From positions 1-63,615 of the forward strand of contig USDL01000004.1 of assembly GCA_900553365.1 (NCBI GenBank): DNA of 63,615 nt, read 5' to 3'. Below are positions 44,316 to 52,811 of this stretch, one piece after another (position 1 is the stretch's first letter; every line of letters starts with the position of its first letter). A program made the position numbers and the translations under genes. The notes beneath the pieces are model-generated. The model saw only the letters and a list, made by a program, of their open reading frames with translations. It was not told the origin of the DNA and did not search any database. Origin of the DNA: an uncultured Clostridium sp. (GTDB lineage Bacteria > Bacillota > Clostridia > TANB77 > CAG-508).

Positions 44316-45025
44316 TAGGCTTCTCCTCCTAACCTGCAGCAATTTGCTTTTGATAAAATATTTCCCATTAATTCTTTTGATTCTCCTATTTTTTCTACTT
44401 CTCCATTGTTCAATAGTATTATTTTATCTGCTATATTTAATATTCTTTCTTGATGCGAAATTATTATTGTTGTGCCTTTTGTTGTTTCCCTCATATTTTC
44501 AAAAATTTTAATTAGATTGTTAAAACTCCATAAATCTATACCAGCTTCTGGCTCATCAAATATTGTAAGTTTTGAATTTTTAACTGCAACGGTTGCAATT
44601 TCAATTCTTTTTAATTCGCCTCCTGAAAGTGAAGCATTTACTTCTCTATCAACATATTCTTTAGCACATAATCCAACTCTTGAAAGAATATCACATGCTT
44701 CTTTTTTAGTTATTGTTTTTCCTGCTGATAGCTTGATTAAATCATATACTGTAATTCCTTTAAATTTAACTGGTTGTTGAAATGCAAATCCTATTCCAAG
44801 TTTTGCTCTTTCATTTATAGGTAAATTACTTATATCTTTACCATCAAGAATAACTTGTCCGCTATCTTGTTTATTTATTCCCATTATGATTTTTGCAAGT
44901 GTAGACTTGCCAGAACCATTTGGGCCTGTTATTACATAAAACTTATCATTTTCAAGTCTTAGATTTATATTATTTAAAATCTTTTTGTTATCTCTTTCAA
45001 AACATATATTTTTAAGTTCTAACAT
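44315..45025 (-). CDS. sufC: Fe-S assembly ATPase SufC
   Basis: This 236-residue ABC-type ATPase is the partner of SufB. Walker A is GPNGSGKST (about 35-43), the signature is NASLSGGELKR, Walker B is LTIFDEPEAGID, and the switch His is in IIISHQERIL. The SufC-specific DEPEAGID supports this over a generic transporter ATPase. It is translationally coupled to sufB. Confidence 0.93.
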   Translation of the reverse strand: MLELKNICFERDNKKILNNINLRLENDKFYVITGPNGSGKSTLAKIIMGINKQDSGQVILDGKDISNLPINERAKLGIGFAFQQPVKFKGITVYDLIKLSAGKTITKKEACDILSRVGLCAKEYVDREVNASLSGGELKRIEIATVAVKNSKLTIFDEPEAGIDLWSFNNLIKIFENMRETTKGTTIIISHQERILNIADKIILLNNGEVEKIGESKELMGNILSKANCCRLGGEA

Positions 45026-45133
45026 ATTTCCTCCCTTTTGGGTTAAAAAACTACACCCTTAGTATTTTATCACAAAATTGCAATAAAATAAACATTTTTT
45101 TGCAAAAATGAGCTTAAAATGTCGAATTATAAA

Positions 45134-45157
45134 GAACGAGGGTATTAACCCCCGTTC
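45134..45157 (-). terminator. Terminator after the spoIIQ-like gene
   Basis: GAACGAGGG pairs with CCCCCGTTC (one A-C mismatch) over a 6-base loop; on the minus strand TTTAT follows. It lies between the spoIIQ-like stop and the suf promoter region. Confidence 0.6.
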
Positions 45158-45171
45158 CTTATCTTATGCTT

Positions 45172-45963
45172 TTATTTTAAATATAGTTTTGGATCTATTG
45201 TTTCATCATCCTTTGTCATTTCAAAGTGTAAGTGTGGTTCATCAGCTATTTCAAAGGCTGCTGAATTTCCTACTGTTCCTAAGCTTTGTCCCTTGCTTAC
45301 ATTTTCTCCCTCTTTTACAAATTCTGTAGTTAATAGGTTTGAATATATGGTTTTGAATCCATCTCTATGTTCAACAATTATTGTTAAGCCATATCTTGGA
45401 TCATTTTTTATTGCTTGAATTGTTCCCTCCTCTGCTGATTTTACTACTGTTGTTCTTGGTGCTTTTATGTCTATTCCTTTATGAACAACCCATTCTTGCA
45501 AAGTTTCTGAAAAAACTAAATTATCTATGGCAAATTCTTTTAATATTTCCCCTTCTACAGGATACATAAATTCTAATTCCTTCACAGGCTCTTCCACTAC
45601 TGCAACTGGTTCTATGTTTTGATCTGGCTGTGTGTTTTGCGTCTCAATAACTTGATTTTCTGCCTCGTTATTTATATTCTCATTATCTGCTTGTTCTGTT
45701 TGATTCTCTATGACTGCATTTTTTGTTTCTTCTATGGCTTCATTTATTGTTTTACTAATTTCTGTACTTGCTTCTGCAAATATATCATTATTTGGCACTA
45801 TAGCTGTTAATTTTTCTGCTGCTAATAAGCTTTGTTTTGCTGATTCTTTAACCTTTTTATTATAAGAGATATACACAATAATACATGTAATTGCTAAAAT
45901 TAACAGTATCCCTCCATATATTATTAATATTTTCTTTAGTGCATTGTTAACTTTCTTTCTCAT
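45172..45963 (-). CDS. spoIIQ: SpoIIQ-like M23 (LytM) family protein
   Basis: The protein has 263 residues with one N-terminal helix (about 12-33), a Glu/Asn/Gln-rich linker (about 65-130) and a LytM domain. Zinc ligand motifs are VVHKGIDIKAP and HLHFEM, so a metal site may be kept, as in clostridial SpoIIQ. In the forespore SpoIIQ pairs with SpoIIIAH across the septum. The position directly after spoIID and sigF supports SpoIIQ over a general cell-wall hydrolase. Confidence 0.82.
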   Translation of the reverse strand: MRKKVNNALKKILIIYGGILLILAITCIIVYISYNKKVKESAKQSLLAAEKLTAIVPNNDIFAEASTEISKTINEAIEETKNAVIENQTEQADNENINNEAENQVIETQNTQPDQNIEPVAVVEEPVKELEFMYPVEGEILKEFAIDNLVFSETLQEWVVHKGIDIKAPRTTVVKSAEEGTIQAIKNDPRYGLTIIVEHRDGFKTIYSNLLTTEFVKEGENVSKGQSLGTVGNSAAFEIADEPHLHFEMTKDDETIDPKLYLK

Positions 45964-46020
45964 TTTGTTTTCCTCCTTTAATATCTTTAGTTAAATTATG
46001 TACCAATTTTTGGTTTTTAT

Positions 46021-47028
46021 TCAAATGTTCTCTATTTTTACTCCTGTATAGTAATGATTTATTATTTGCTCTGCACTAGCTCCTGTTTTTGCCATTGAAT
46101 CTGCACCTGTTTGGCTTAGTCCTACACCATGGCCATATCCTACTACATTAAATGTAACACTTTCCCCAATTTCTATATTAAATTTTGCTGATTTTAGCCC
46201 AAATATAGTTCTTGCCTCAACTCCAGATATGCTTGTGTTTCCAAACTGTATTGTTTTTACTCTTCCACTTTCTGTATATTCTGTAATACTCACTGGATTT
46301 TCTACGTTCCAATCTATAACAGTTTCTGGGTATTTTTCTCTTATTTTTGCCAGTATCTCTTCTTTTGTTAATGTTACAGTTGAACTATATTGTGTATATC
46401 CATCTTCTCCAGAAGTTTCAACACTTTGCAAATATGGATAATTGCTTCCTCCCCATACGTTTGCTACTGTTTCAGTAGTTCCTCCACTGTTTGAGTGGAA
46501 AAAAGCATTTATTGGCTCTCCATTATATGTTATAATCTTTCCTGTAGTATCATTTACTGCTGTATTAATTTTTTCCCAATTTTCTTCTCTTAGTTCTTCA
46601 TTCCATTTTGCAAATCTATCCTCTTTTGAAATCCATGCTTGGCAACAGGTTGAATCGTCACAAATATCAGCATTTTCATGTTTGCTTCCCTTATACATTT
46701 TATATGCTGTATATGTTCTTGCAACTATGGCCTGAGCTTTTAGTGCTTCTTCTTGATAATTTGCAGGCATTTCTGCTGATACAACACCATATAAGTATTC
46801 ATCCATTGGAAGTTCTTCAATTTCTCCTGTCTTGGCATGTAGCAGTTTAACTGTTCTATTTTCTGTTTGGGTTGGTTCTTCATTTTTTTCTGGTTCTGTA
46901 TTTTGTATTGCATTTTCATTATTTGTAGATGTTGCTACATCCATTTTTTGCTGTTTTTGTGTAAATATTACAGGTAGCAAGAAACATAGCAATACAAATC
47001 CTAAAATATATACAATTATTTTTTTCAT
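46021..47028 (-). CDS. spoIID: Stage II sporulation protein SpoIID, lytic transglycosylase
   Basis: The protein has 335 residues: an N-terminal helix (about 4-22), a Glu/Thr/Asn linker, then the SpoIID domain with MDEYLYGVVSAEMPA (catalytic Glu), ALKAQAIVARTYTAY, HSNSGGTTE and GYGHGVGLSQTGA. CDDSTCCQ is near the active groove. SpoIID degrades peptidoglycan during engulfment. The start follows AAAGGGGG. It is only 12 bp from sigF and 57 bp before the spoIIQ-like gene, so it is probably expressed from the spoIIA transcript as well. Confidence 0.95.
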   Translation of the reverse strand: MKKIIVYILGFVLLCFLLPVIFTQKQQKMDVATSTNNENAIQNTEPEKNEEPTQTENRTVKLLHAKTGEIEELPMDEYLYGVVSAEMPANYQEEALKAQAIVARTYTAYKMYKGSKHENADICDDSTCCQAWISKEDRFAKWNEELREENWEKINTAVNDTTGKIITYNGEPINAFFHSNSGGTTETVANVWGGSNYPYLQSVETSGEDGYTQYSSTVTLTKEEILAKIREKYPETVIDWNVENPVSITEYTESGRVKTIQFGNTSISGVEARTIFGLKSAKFNIEIGESVTFNVVGYGHGVGLSQTGADSMAKTGASAEQIINHYYTGVKIENI

Positions 47029-47040
47029 GTTTACCCCCTT

Positions 47041-47758
47041 TTATGCAATTTTTTCACGCATTTCCCTTAAGAGTTTCTTTTCTATTCTAGATACTTGAAC
47101 CTGAGTTATTCCAAGCATTTTAGCAACTTCGTTTTGTGTTTTGCCTTTATAATATCTAAGTATTATTATTTGTTTATCTCTTTTGCTTAAACTACTTAGT
47201 AATTCTTGAATACACAAGCTATTTATTATATTTCCAGTTTCATCCTTATTTGTACTTATCCTTGATATTTTGGTTTCTCCGCCTGTATCATCATAAATCT
47301 CCTCATCTATTGATTCTATTTTTTGATTTGCATCTAATGCAACTACTATTTCTTCTCTATTTACATTTAATATATCTGCTAATTCATTTATTTGTAGTTC
47401 TTCTCCTGTTTTATTAATGTTTTGTCTTTGTATTTCATTTATTTTGGTTGCCAGTTCTTTTATACTTCTGCTTATTTTTATAGGTCCATCATCTCTTATA
47501 AATCTTTTTATCTCACCGTATAATATATGGAACTGCATAAGTTGATATTCGTACATTATAGTTTATATCAAACCTTTGAATCGCTTTTATCAAGCCTATA
47601 CATCCAATTTGGTATAAATCTTCTTGCAAATATCCTCTTCCGGAAAATCTTTTTACTATGCTCCATACTAAACCCGTATTTGCTTCAACAATTTTCGATA
47701 GAGCCTCTTGTGATTTGTTTTGCGCCCTAATAATATCTTCTGTTTCTACCTCGAACAT
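47041..47758 (-). CDS. sigF: Forespore sigma factor SigF, requires +1 shift at CGG
   Basis: SigF is the first forespore-specific sigma factor. Region 2 is intact in frame 0: LYQIGCIGLIKAIQRFDI and STYAVPYII (to codon 80). Then CGG (47516-47518) is followed at once by TGA, so unshifted translation ends with an 81-residue fragment lacking regions 3 and 4. Skipping the C gives GEIKRFIRDDGPIKISRSIK, region 3, and the 4.2 helix-turn-helix QNEVAKMLGITQVQVSRIEK, for 238 residues. Gene order spoIIAA-spoIIAB-sigF identifies it as SigF rather than SigG. Confidence 0.93.
47516..47518 (-). other. In-frame CGG directly followed by TGA: +1 recoding site in sigF
   Basis: Minus-strand context is ATT ATA CGG TGA GAT. 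Skipping the C gives ATA GGT GAG ATA AAA AGA, the universally conserved IIGEIKRF of sporulation sigma factors. This is the only one of the eleven sites where the next frame-0 codon is a stop. Confidence 0.88.
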
Positions 47759-47770
47759 ATTTCCTCCGCT

Positions 47771-48199
47771 TTAATTATTAATTACTTTTTTCATTGTAAT
47801 TTTTGTGCCTTCACCTAGAGCAGATTCAATTTTTAGCTCGTCCATAAAATTTTCCATAATGGTAAAGCCCATTCCCGACCTTTCCAATTCTGGCTTAGTT
47901 GTATATAGTGGCTCTTTTGCTTTTTCTATATTTTCTATTCCCTTGCCGTCATCAGTAATTATTATTTCTATGGAATTTGCAAATAAAGTACATTCAATAT
48001 GTATTACACCAATTTTGTTATCATAACCATGTATTATGCTATTTGTAACTGCTTCTGATACGGCAGTTTTTATGTCTGAAATTTCTTCTATGCTTGGATC
48101 AAGCTGTGCTGCAAAACTTGCAACTGTAATTCTGGCGAATGCTTCATTACTAGATTTGCTCAAAAATTCAAGTTTCATTTTATTTTCATACACATTTTC
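47771..48199 (-). CDS. spoIIAB: Anti-sigma F factor and SpoIIAA kinase SpoIIAB
   Basis: This GHKL kinase has about 142 residues. It binds SigF and phosphorylates SpoIIAA. Core motifs are NEAFARITVASF, VSEAVTNSIIHGYD (N box), ITDDGKGIENIE (G1) and SGMGFTIMENFMD (G2). The start is uncertain: AGGAGG sits 8 bases before the TTG at 48199, which overlaps spoIIAA by 14 bases; the ATG at 48178 is the alternative, and the family would fit either. It is translationally coupled to spoIIAA. Confidence 0.9.
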   Translation of the reverse strand, partial: ENVYENKMKLEFLSKSSNEAFARITVASFAAQLDPSIEEISDIKTAVSEAVTNSIIHGYDNKIGVIHIECTLFANSIEIIITDDGKGIENIEKAKEPLYTTKPELERSGMGFTIMENFMDELKIESALGEGTKITMKKVINN

Positions 48200-48527
48200 C
48201 AATTTTTGTTCCTCCTTGTTCTTCAATTATTGGTATTATTTTCGTTACTCCTGACATTTCAAAAACTTTTTTAACAGTTGGCGAAACATTTTTCATGCTC
48301 ATTGTTCCTCCAAACATTGTTATTAACTTATATCTTCCTAATATCATTCCTATTCCTGCACTATCCATAAAGCTTACTTTTGCAAAATCTATAACTAATT
48401 TTTTAGGTATGTATTTTTGTATTTCAAAGTCTGCTCTTGTTCTTATTTTTTCTGCATAATGATGGTCTATTTCTTCTGTTATTTGCAAAGTTAAAAGCTT
48501 GTCTATTTCATTATATGTAACCTTCAA
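48186..48527 (-). CDS. spoIIAA: Anti-anti-sigma factor SpoIIAA
   Basis: This STAS-domain protein has 113 residues, with the phosphorylation site Ser56 in FMDSAGIGMILGRYK. Unphosphorylated SpoIIAA displaces SigF from SpoIIAB. The start is a TTG 7 bases after AGGAGGG. It is the first gene of the spoIIA operon, preceded by a strong SigH-type promoter. Confidence 0.93.
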   Translation of the reverse strand: MKVTYNEIDKLLTLQITEEIDHHYAEKIRTRADFEIQKYIPKKLVIDFAKVSFMDSAGIGMILGRYKLITMFGGTMSMKNVSPTVKKVFEMSGVTKIIPIIEEQGGTKIGKCV

Positions 48528-48563
48528 AAAAAATCCCTCCTATTTTTATTGTATACCTAATAT

Positions 48564-48588
48564 ATTCTAGGTTTTTTAGGCTTTTCCT
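48564..48588 (-). promoter_or_regulatory. SigH-type promoter of the spoIIA operon
   Basis: On the minus strand AGGAAAA (48582-48588), 14 bp, GAAT (48564-48567) fits the SigH consensus (AGGAWWW, 12-14 bp, GAAT). SigH-driven spoIIA is the rule in endospore formers. Confidence 0.65.
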
Positions 48589-48609
48589 TCGATGAAAAAT
48601 GGGAAGTTT

Positions 48610-48616
48610 TGACGAA
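48610..48616 (+). promoter_or_regulatory. Candidate Spo0A box upstream of spoIIA
   Basis: TGACGAA matches the 0A-box consensus TGNCGAA and lies 22 bp upstream of the SigH -35 element, in opposite orientation. Seven bases alone are weak evidence; the position is what makes it plausible. It overlaps the dgt terminator tail. Confidence 0.4.
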
Positions 48617-48651
48617 AAAAAACAAATTGTAATGTTGTTTACAATTTGTTT
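48613..48651 (-). terminator. Terminator of the dgt operon
   Basis: On the minus strand AAACAAATTGTAA pairs with TTACAATTTGTTT over a 6-base loop, followed by at least seven T. Confidence 0.85.
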
Positions 48652-48714
48652 TAAATATCTTTTTATTCAAAATTATTTTGGGATTCATCTTATTCAATTT
48701 TAAGTTCTTAAATT

Positions 48715-49863
48715 TTATTCCAAATACAATTCACATTCATTTAAGAAAAATTTATCGGTCTGGCCTGCAATATAGTCTATTATTACTCTTTTTATGTTTT
48801 CATCTGGTCTTTCCATCATTTTATTTACAAAATGATATAGTATTCTTTCTGATGAAGTTATTGTATTTTTCTTTAGTTCTTCTTTTACATTAACTTCGCT
48901 TAGTTTTTCTAAGTAAAAGTAATATAATCTTATGCATAGTTTTTCTATCTTATCATAATTAACATTTGCCTTTTCAGAATTGTATATTTTTTCATAGTTC
49001 CAGTCTTTTAATTCCATTAATGCTTCAAATACGTCTTTTGAAAAGCTTAAGTATGGTTTATCAAAACTATTTATGATTACATCTTTTATTAATGTGTCAA
49101 CTATTTTTGAATTGTTATCTCCAATAATTTTTCTTGGATATTCTGGAATTTCATCTCTTTCAACTATTCCTAGTGTTATGGCATCTTCTATATCACGTCC
49201 AATATATGCAATAACGTCTGATAGTCTTACAACACTTCCTTCTATTGTAATTGGTATTATTTTTCTACTGTAATCCTTTTCATGGAAAGCATTGTATAAA
49301 TCTCTTTCAAACTCTGCTTTTGATTTGGTAATGTTATGCTCATATTTGTTTTTTAGAATTTCTCCATTATGTGCCAAAATTCCATCTAGCGTTTGCATGC
49401 TAATGTTTAATCCTTCTATGTCTTCCAAAATTCTAACACTTTGTGCATTATGGCAGAAGTATCCAATTTTTTCTTTTTCACATATTGAATTAAGTAAACT
49501 TTCACCTTTATGCCCAAAAGGTGTATGACCAATGTCATGTCCTAGTGCTATAGCCTCTATTAAATCTTCATTTAATTTTAGACTTCTTCCTATCGTTCTT
49601 GCTATTTTTGATACTAATTGTACGTGTAATACTCTTCTTGTTATATGGTCGTTTTGGATAAAAGAATATACCTGTGTTTTATCAATATACCTTGCATATC
49701 CTGATGAATGAATTATTCTATCAATATCTCTATAAAATATTGGTCTAATATCTTCAGCATCTTCTTTTAACCATGTTCCATCCTTTGATTTAAATGCATA
49801 TTTTGATAAATATTTTTCTTTTAATAACATGTTTTTCTTTGCTTTTTTTAATATATCATTCAT
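48715..49863 (-). CDS. dgt: dGTP triphosphohydrolase-like HD protein
   Basis: The protein has 382 residues. The HD-domain metal residues are in TRRVLHVQLVSKIAR, ALGHDIGHTPFGHKGE and the later VVRLSDVIAYIGRD. It matches the dGTPase family, which cleaves dGTP to deoxyguanosine and triphosphate. The ATG overlaps the rhodanese stop (ATGA). Substrate specificity is inferred from the family. Confidence 0.88.
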   Translation of the reverse strand: MNDILKKAKKNMLLKEKYLSKYAFKSKDGTWLKEDAEDIRPIFYRDIDRIIHSSGYARYIDKTQVYSFIQNDHITRRVLHVQLVSKIARTIGRSLKLNEDLIEAIALGHDIGHTPFGHKGESLLNSICEKEKIGYFCHNAQSVRILEDIEGLNISMQTLDGILAHNGEILKNKYEHNITKSKAEFERDLYNAFHEKDYSRKIIPITIEGSVVRLSDVIAYIGRDIEDAITLGIVERDEIPEYPRKIIGDNNSKIVDTLIKDVIINSFDKPYLSFSKDVFEALMELKDWNYEKIYNSEKANVNYDKIEKLCIRLYYFYLEKLSEVNVKEELKKNTITSSERILYHFVNKMMERPDENIKRVIIDYIAGQTDKFFLNECELYLE

Positions 49864-50193
49864 AAATTTTGTATTCCGCCTTCTATATTATATAAATTTT
49901 TATATCCTTGTTTTTTTAATATTTCCATTGCCCTTTTGCTTCTTATTCCAGCACTACAATAAACAATTACTATATTATCCTTATTTATTATTCTTGTTAC
50001 ATTTTTGTTTAAGTCAAATACAGGAATATTAACACTTCCGTGCTAAATGTCCCTCTTTATATTCTTGATTACTCCTAACATCTAATAATGTTACATTATT
50101 ATTTGTTTTAATAATCTCAAGCATTTCCTTTACAGTAATATTTTCTTTGTTTCTATATATTTTTCTTATTATTTTTTTAAACACTTTTTTCAT
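49860..50193 (-). CDS. Rhodanese-like protein, requires +1 shift at CGG
   Basis: A single-domain rhodanese of 110 residues after joining. Frame 0 reads MKKVFKKIIRKIYRNKE to LLDVRSNQEYKEGHLA (51 codons), then CGG (50038-50040) breaks it, with TAA two codons later. Skipping the C gives GSVNIPVFDLN and the active-site loop IVYCSAGIRSKRA, ending GYKNLYNIEGGIQNL. The catalytic Cys is only reached after the shift. It probably transfers sulfur or acts in thiol chemistry. The start follows TTTAGGAG, and its stop overlaps the dgt start. Confidence 0.88.
50038..50040 (-). other. In-frame CGG: +1 recoding site in the rhodanese gene
   Basis: Minus-strand context is CAT TTA GCA CGG AAG TGT TAA. Skipping the C gives TTA GCA GGA AGT GTT AAT ATT CCT, the classic rhodanese GH-x-x-G-(A/S)-x-NIP motif. 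Confidence 0.87.
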
Positions 50194-50246
50194 CTCCTAA
50201 AAAATCCCTAATATAATATATTAAGGATTTTTTAATTTTGTGAAAA

Positions 50247-50627
50247 TTAAGTGTTTTCTTCAAAATTAGCGGATAAAGCTATTATACTTAAAACATAAGA
50301 AGTTAGAATAATTGGGAAAAATATTTTTGTTACTGGCATCCTTACAATAGCTATAACGGCTAATGTAAATAATACTGTTCCTAATATTCCAAGTATTGAT
50401 GTTGCAAGAACTTTCAATACTCCTTGTTTATTATATCTTATAACAAAATATACTAAAATAATTGCTGTTGATAAACTAGCAACAAATTTATAGTGTTTTG
50501 CTGTTTCAAGTAAAATATTTTTTGTATAACCATTTGCATAGTTAAATCCATATCTACCTAATACAAACATTCCTACTACAATAATAATTATACTTATGGC
50601 TAATAATATTTTCTTTGCGATTTTCAT
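50247..50627 (-). CDS. Small four-helix membrane protein, possible degenerate SecF
   Basis: The protein has 126 residues from the ATG at 50627 (AAAGGA about 11 bases upstream); a GTG at 50684 that overlaps the SecD-like gene is an alternative. It has four predicted helices. Its position after a SecD-like gene and GFNYANGY after helix 1, where SecF has a GIDFTGG-type motif, suggest a much reduced SecF that lost its periplasmic domain. This is inference; it could equally be an unrelated membrane protein. Confidence 0.5.
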   Translation of the reverse strand: MKIAKKILLAISIIIIVVGMFVLGRYGFNYANGYTKNILLETAKHYKFVASLSTAIILVYFVIRYNKQGVLKVLATSILGILGTVLFTLAVIAIVRMPVTKIFFPIILTSYVLSIIALSANFEENT

Positions 50628-50673
50628 TTCTACATTATTCCTTTCTTTCAAAACAAAGCTTTGAAGCTGTTTT

Positions 50674-52059
50674 TTATTTTTCACTTAGGTTTTCATATAT
50701 ATACTTTGTGAATACATAATTGTATAAATATACCATAATTATTCCCCAGAATAAGGTCATTCCAAAGCTATTTATATATGTTAATTTTCCATAGGTAAAT
50801 ACTAATGCAATAATATATATTGGTAGTGAATTAAATAAAAATTGTAAATTTGATTTTTTATACATTCCTTCTACTTCTGTATTTAAATTTGTTAATGTAA
50901 TATAGGTAAATATATAATCTAATATCAATGATATTATTATTGCTGCCATTCCTTCCATTGTTATTGTTACACTTGTTAATCTTAGTAGTAATAATAATAC
51001 TGCTAAATATCCTACTTGGAAGTATATTGAGATAAATCCTTTTGCTTTAAATTTTATTATTAAATATGCATACGCTAGTAAGAATACCATTCCTATTGCT
51101 GATAAATACAACAATATTGATTGAGTTGTTATGTTTGTTTCAACAACTTCATCTGAGTATTCATATTGTAGCGGTGTTGTTCCTGAATTTAATAATACTG
51201 CTTGCTGACTTGCAGATTTAACTGCTTCATTTAATTCTTTTGTATCGCTTGATGCAGCAAATGTTAGTATTATTTTACCATCATATACAATATTAGGTAA
51301 CACTGTTGCTCCTAAGAATGAATCGTTTAATATAACCCATACTGATTTTGATTTTTCAACTTGTTTTGTTTCTCCTGTTTCATCTGTTTGCTCTTCTGTT
51401 GTTGTTTTGTATATATCTGCTAGTTCATTGATTCTTTTTGTTCCTTCTTCATTAAAAGATAATTGTAAAAATATTCCTGTTTCAATATCTCCTTGGCTTC
51501 TCATAACTTCTGCTTTATCAAAATAGCTATTATCAAATACTACTTCAAATGTTTCGCTATCTAATAAAATTAAGCTACCAGTATTTTTGATTAAATATTC
51601 TATTTCATCGGCACTTTCATTTTCAGGTATTTGTAATTTTATTTGACCTGTTTTTTCATCAAGTTCTATATTAAAGTCTGCTATATTATTTCCTTCTAAT
51701 CTTTTTTCAATAATGTCCTTTGTCTTTCTATAGTTTTCTAATGTCTTTATTGATGCATCATTTACTGGTGTTTCAACAGTTTTATAACCAGCCTCTTCAG
51801 TATATTCTACTCCATCTTCTGGTGTTATAATGTTTCCTTCAGCATCATATATTGTTTTTGTTGTTTGTTCACTTACATTTGCTGTAATTGTTCTTGTTTG
51901 ACCAAATTCCATTCCTAATTTTAGGTTTGGCAGTAAATTTACTTTTTCTCCATTTTCATTTTTCTTGTATACTCCAAAAAAAGATGCGAACATTAAAAGT
52001 GCTAAAACTAAAATTATAATAATTGTTATTGTCTTTGTGTGCTTTTTCACGTTATTCAA
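50674..52059 (-). CDS. secD: Divergent SecD-like protein-export membrane protein
   Basis: The protein has 461 residues. TM1 is at about 11-29, then NLKLGMEFGQ at the place of the SecD motif. A large exported domain (about 40-305) contains LENYRKTKDIIEKRLEGNNI, FLQLSFNEEGTKRINELAD and LNDSFLGATVLPNIVYDGK, typical of SecD P1. Five C-terminal helices follow. The canonical GLDLxGG is altered and the C-terminal helices are divergent. It would use the proton or sodium gradient to help late export steps. Confidence 0.72.
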   Translation of the reverse strand: MNNVKKHTKTITIIIILVLALLMFASFFGVYKKNENGEKVNLLPNLKLGMEFGQTRTITANVSEQTTKTIYDAEGNIITPEDGVEYTEEAGYKTVETPVNDASIKTLENYRKTKDIIEKRLEGNNIADFNIELDEKTGQIKLQIPENESADEIEYLIKNTGSLILLDSETFEVVFDNSYFDKAEVMRSQGDIETGIFLQLSFNEEGTKRINELADIYKTTTEEQTDETGETKQVEKSKSVWVILNDSFLGATVLPNIVYDGKIILTFAASSDTKELNEAVKSASQQAVLLNSGTTPLQYEYSDEVVETNITTQSILLYLSAIGMVFLLAYAYLIIKFKAKGFISIYFQVGYLAVLLLLLRLTSVTITMEGMAAIIISLILDYIFTYITLTNLNTEVEGMYKKSNLQFLFNSLPIYIIALVFTYGKLTYINSFGMTLFWGIIMVYLYNYVFTKYIYENLSEK

Positions 52060-52079
52060 ATCCTTTCTGTTTAATTATT

Positions 52080-52739
52080 TTATAATAATCTTGTATTATT
52101 TATAATAAGCTCAAACCAGATATTTAAGTACTTTGCAGCATATTTGCTCATCATTGTCCTATCCATAAATATTTCGAAGTAATCTAGTACTGGGCATATT
52201 TTAGTATCAATAGTTAAATCTAATATTACTTTTCTATCTTCCTTATCTATTTTTAGGTTTGCTTCTGTAACAGCATAGTTTACTCTATCATGTATTTCAA
52301 ATCTTGTTAAATTCTTATTTACAACCCTGTCTCTGTGTACATCTGATTTATCAGCTAATATTAATGCCGCTGAAATATCACTAACAGCTGTTCCTGTTGT
52401 TTCATCATGATTTCCTATTGCAGACATTATCTCTGTTCTATCTTTTACGTCCATTCCCATATCTTTTAGAATGTTATATGCTAAAATTGCGCCTGAATGA
52501 GCATGGTCAACTCTATTTACGCCATTTCCTATATCATGCAAATAACCTGCAATTTTGGCAAGTTCAACCCTGTGTTCATCATAGCCTAAAGTCTCTAAAA
52601 TTTTTCCTGCTCTATTTGAAACTATACTAACATGTCTTTGTGAGTGTTCTGTATATCCTAAAGCATCTAATTGTTTTTGTGCTCCAATAACTAGCTCTTG
52701 TACCTCTGGATTATTCTTTACATCTTCTAAAGTTACCAT
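52080..52739 (-). CDS. HD-domain phosphohydrolase
   Basis: The protein has 219 residues from the ATG at 52739, 6 bases after AAAGGAGG; an upstream in-frame ATG would include the RBS. HD-domain metal motifs are HSQRHVSIVSNRAG, AGYLHDIGNGVNR, HAHSGAILAYNIL and GNHDETTGT. The substrate is not predictable; such proteins cleave nucleotides or cyclic nucleotides. It lies between rarA and secD in one direction. Confidence 0.8.
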   Translation of the reverse strand: MVTLEDVKNNPEVQELVIGAQKQLDALGYTEHSQRHVSIVSNRAGKILETLGYDEHRVELAKIAGYLHDIGNGVNRVDHAHSGAILAYNILKDMGMDVKDRTEIMSAIGNHDETTGTAVSDISAALILADKSDVHRDRVVNKNLTRFEIHDRVNYAVTEANLKIDKEDRKVILDLTIDTKICPVLDYFEIFMDRTMMSKYAAKYLNIWFELIINNTRLL

Positions 52740-52811
52740 TAATTTCCTCCTTTTCATATGTTGGTATTATATCAAAAAATTTTTTTAAATACAACAATAT
52801 AATGAAAAAAA

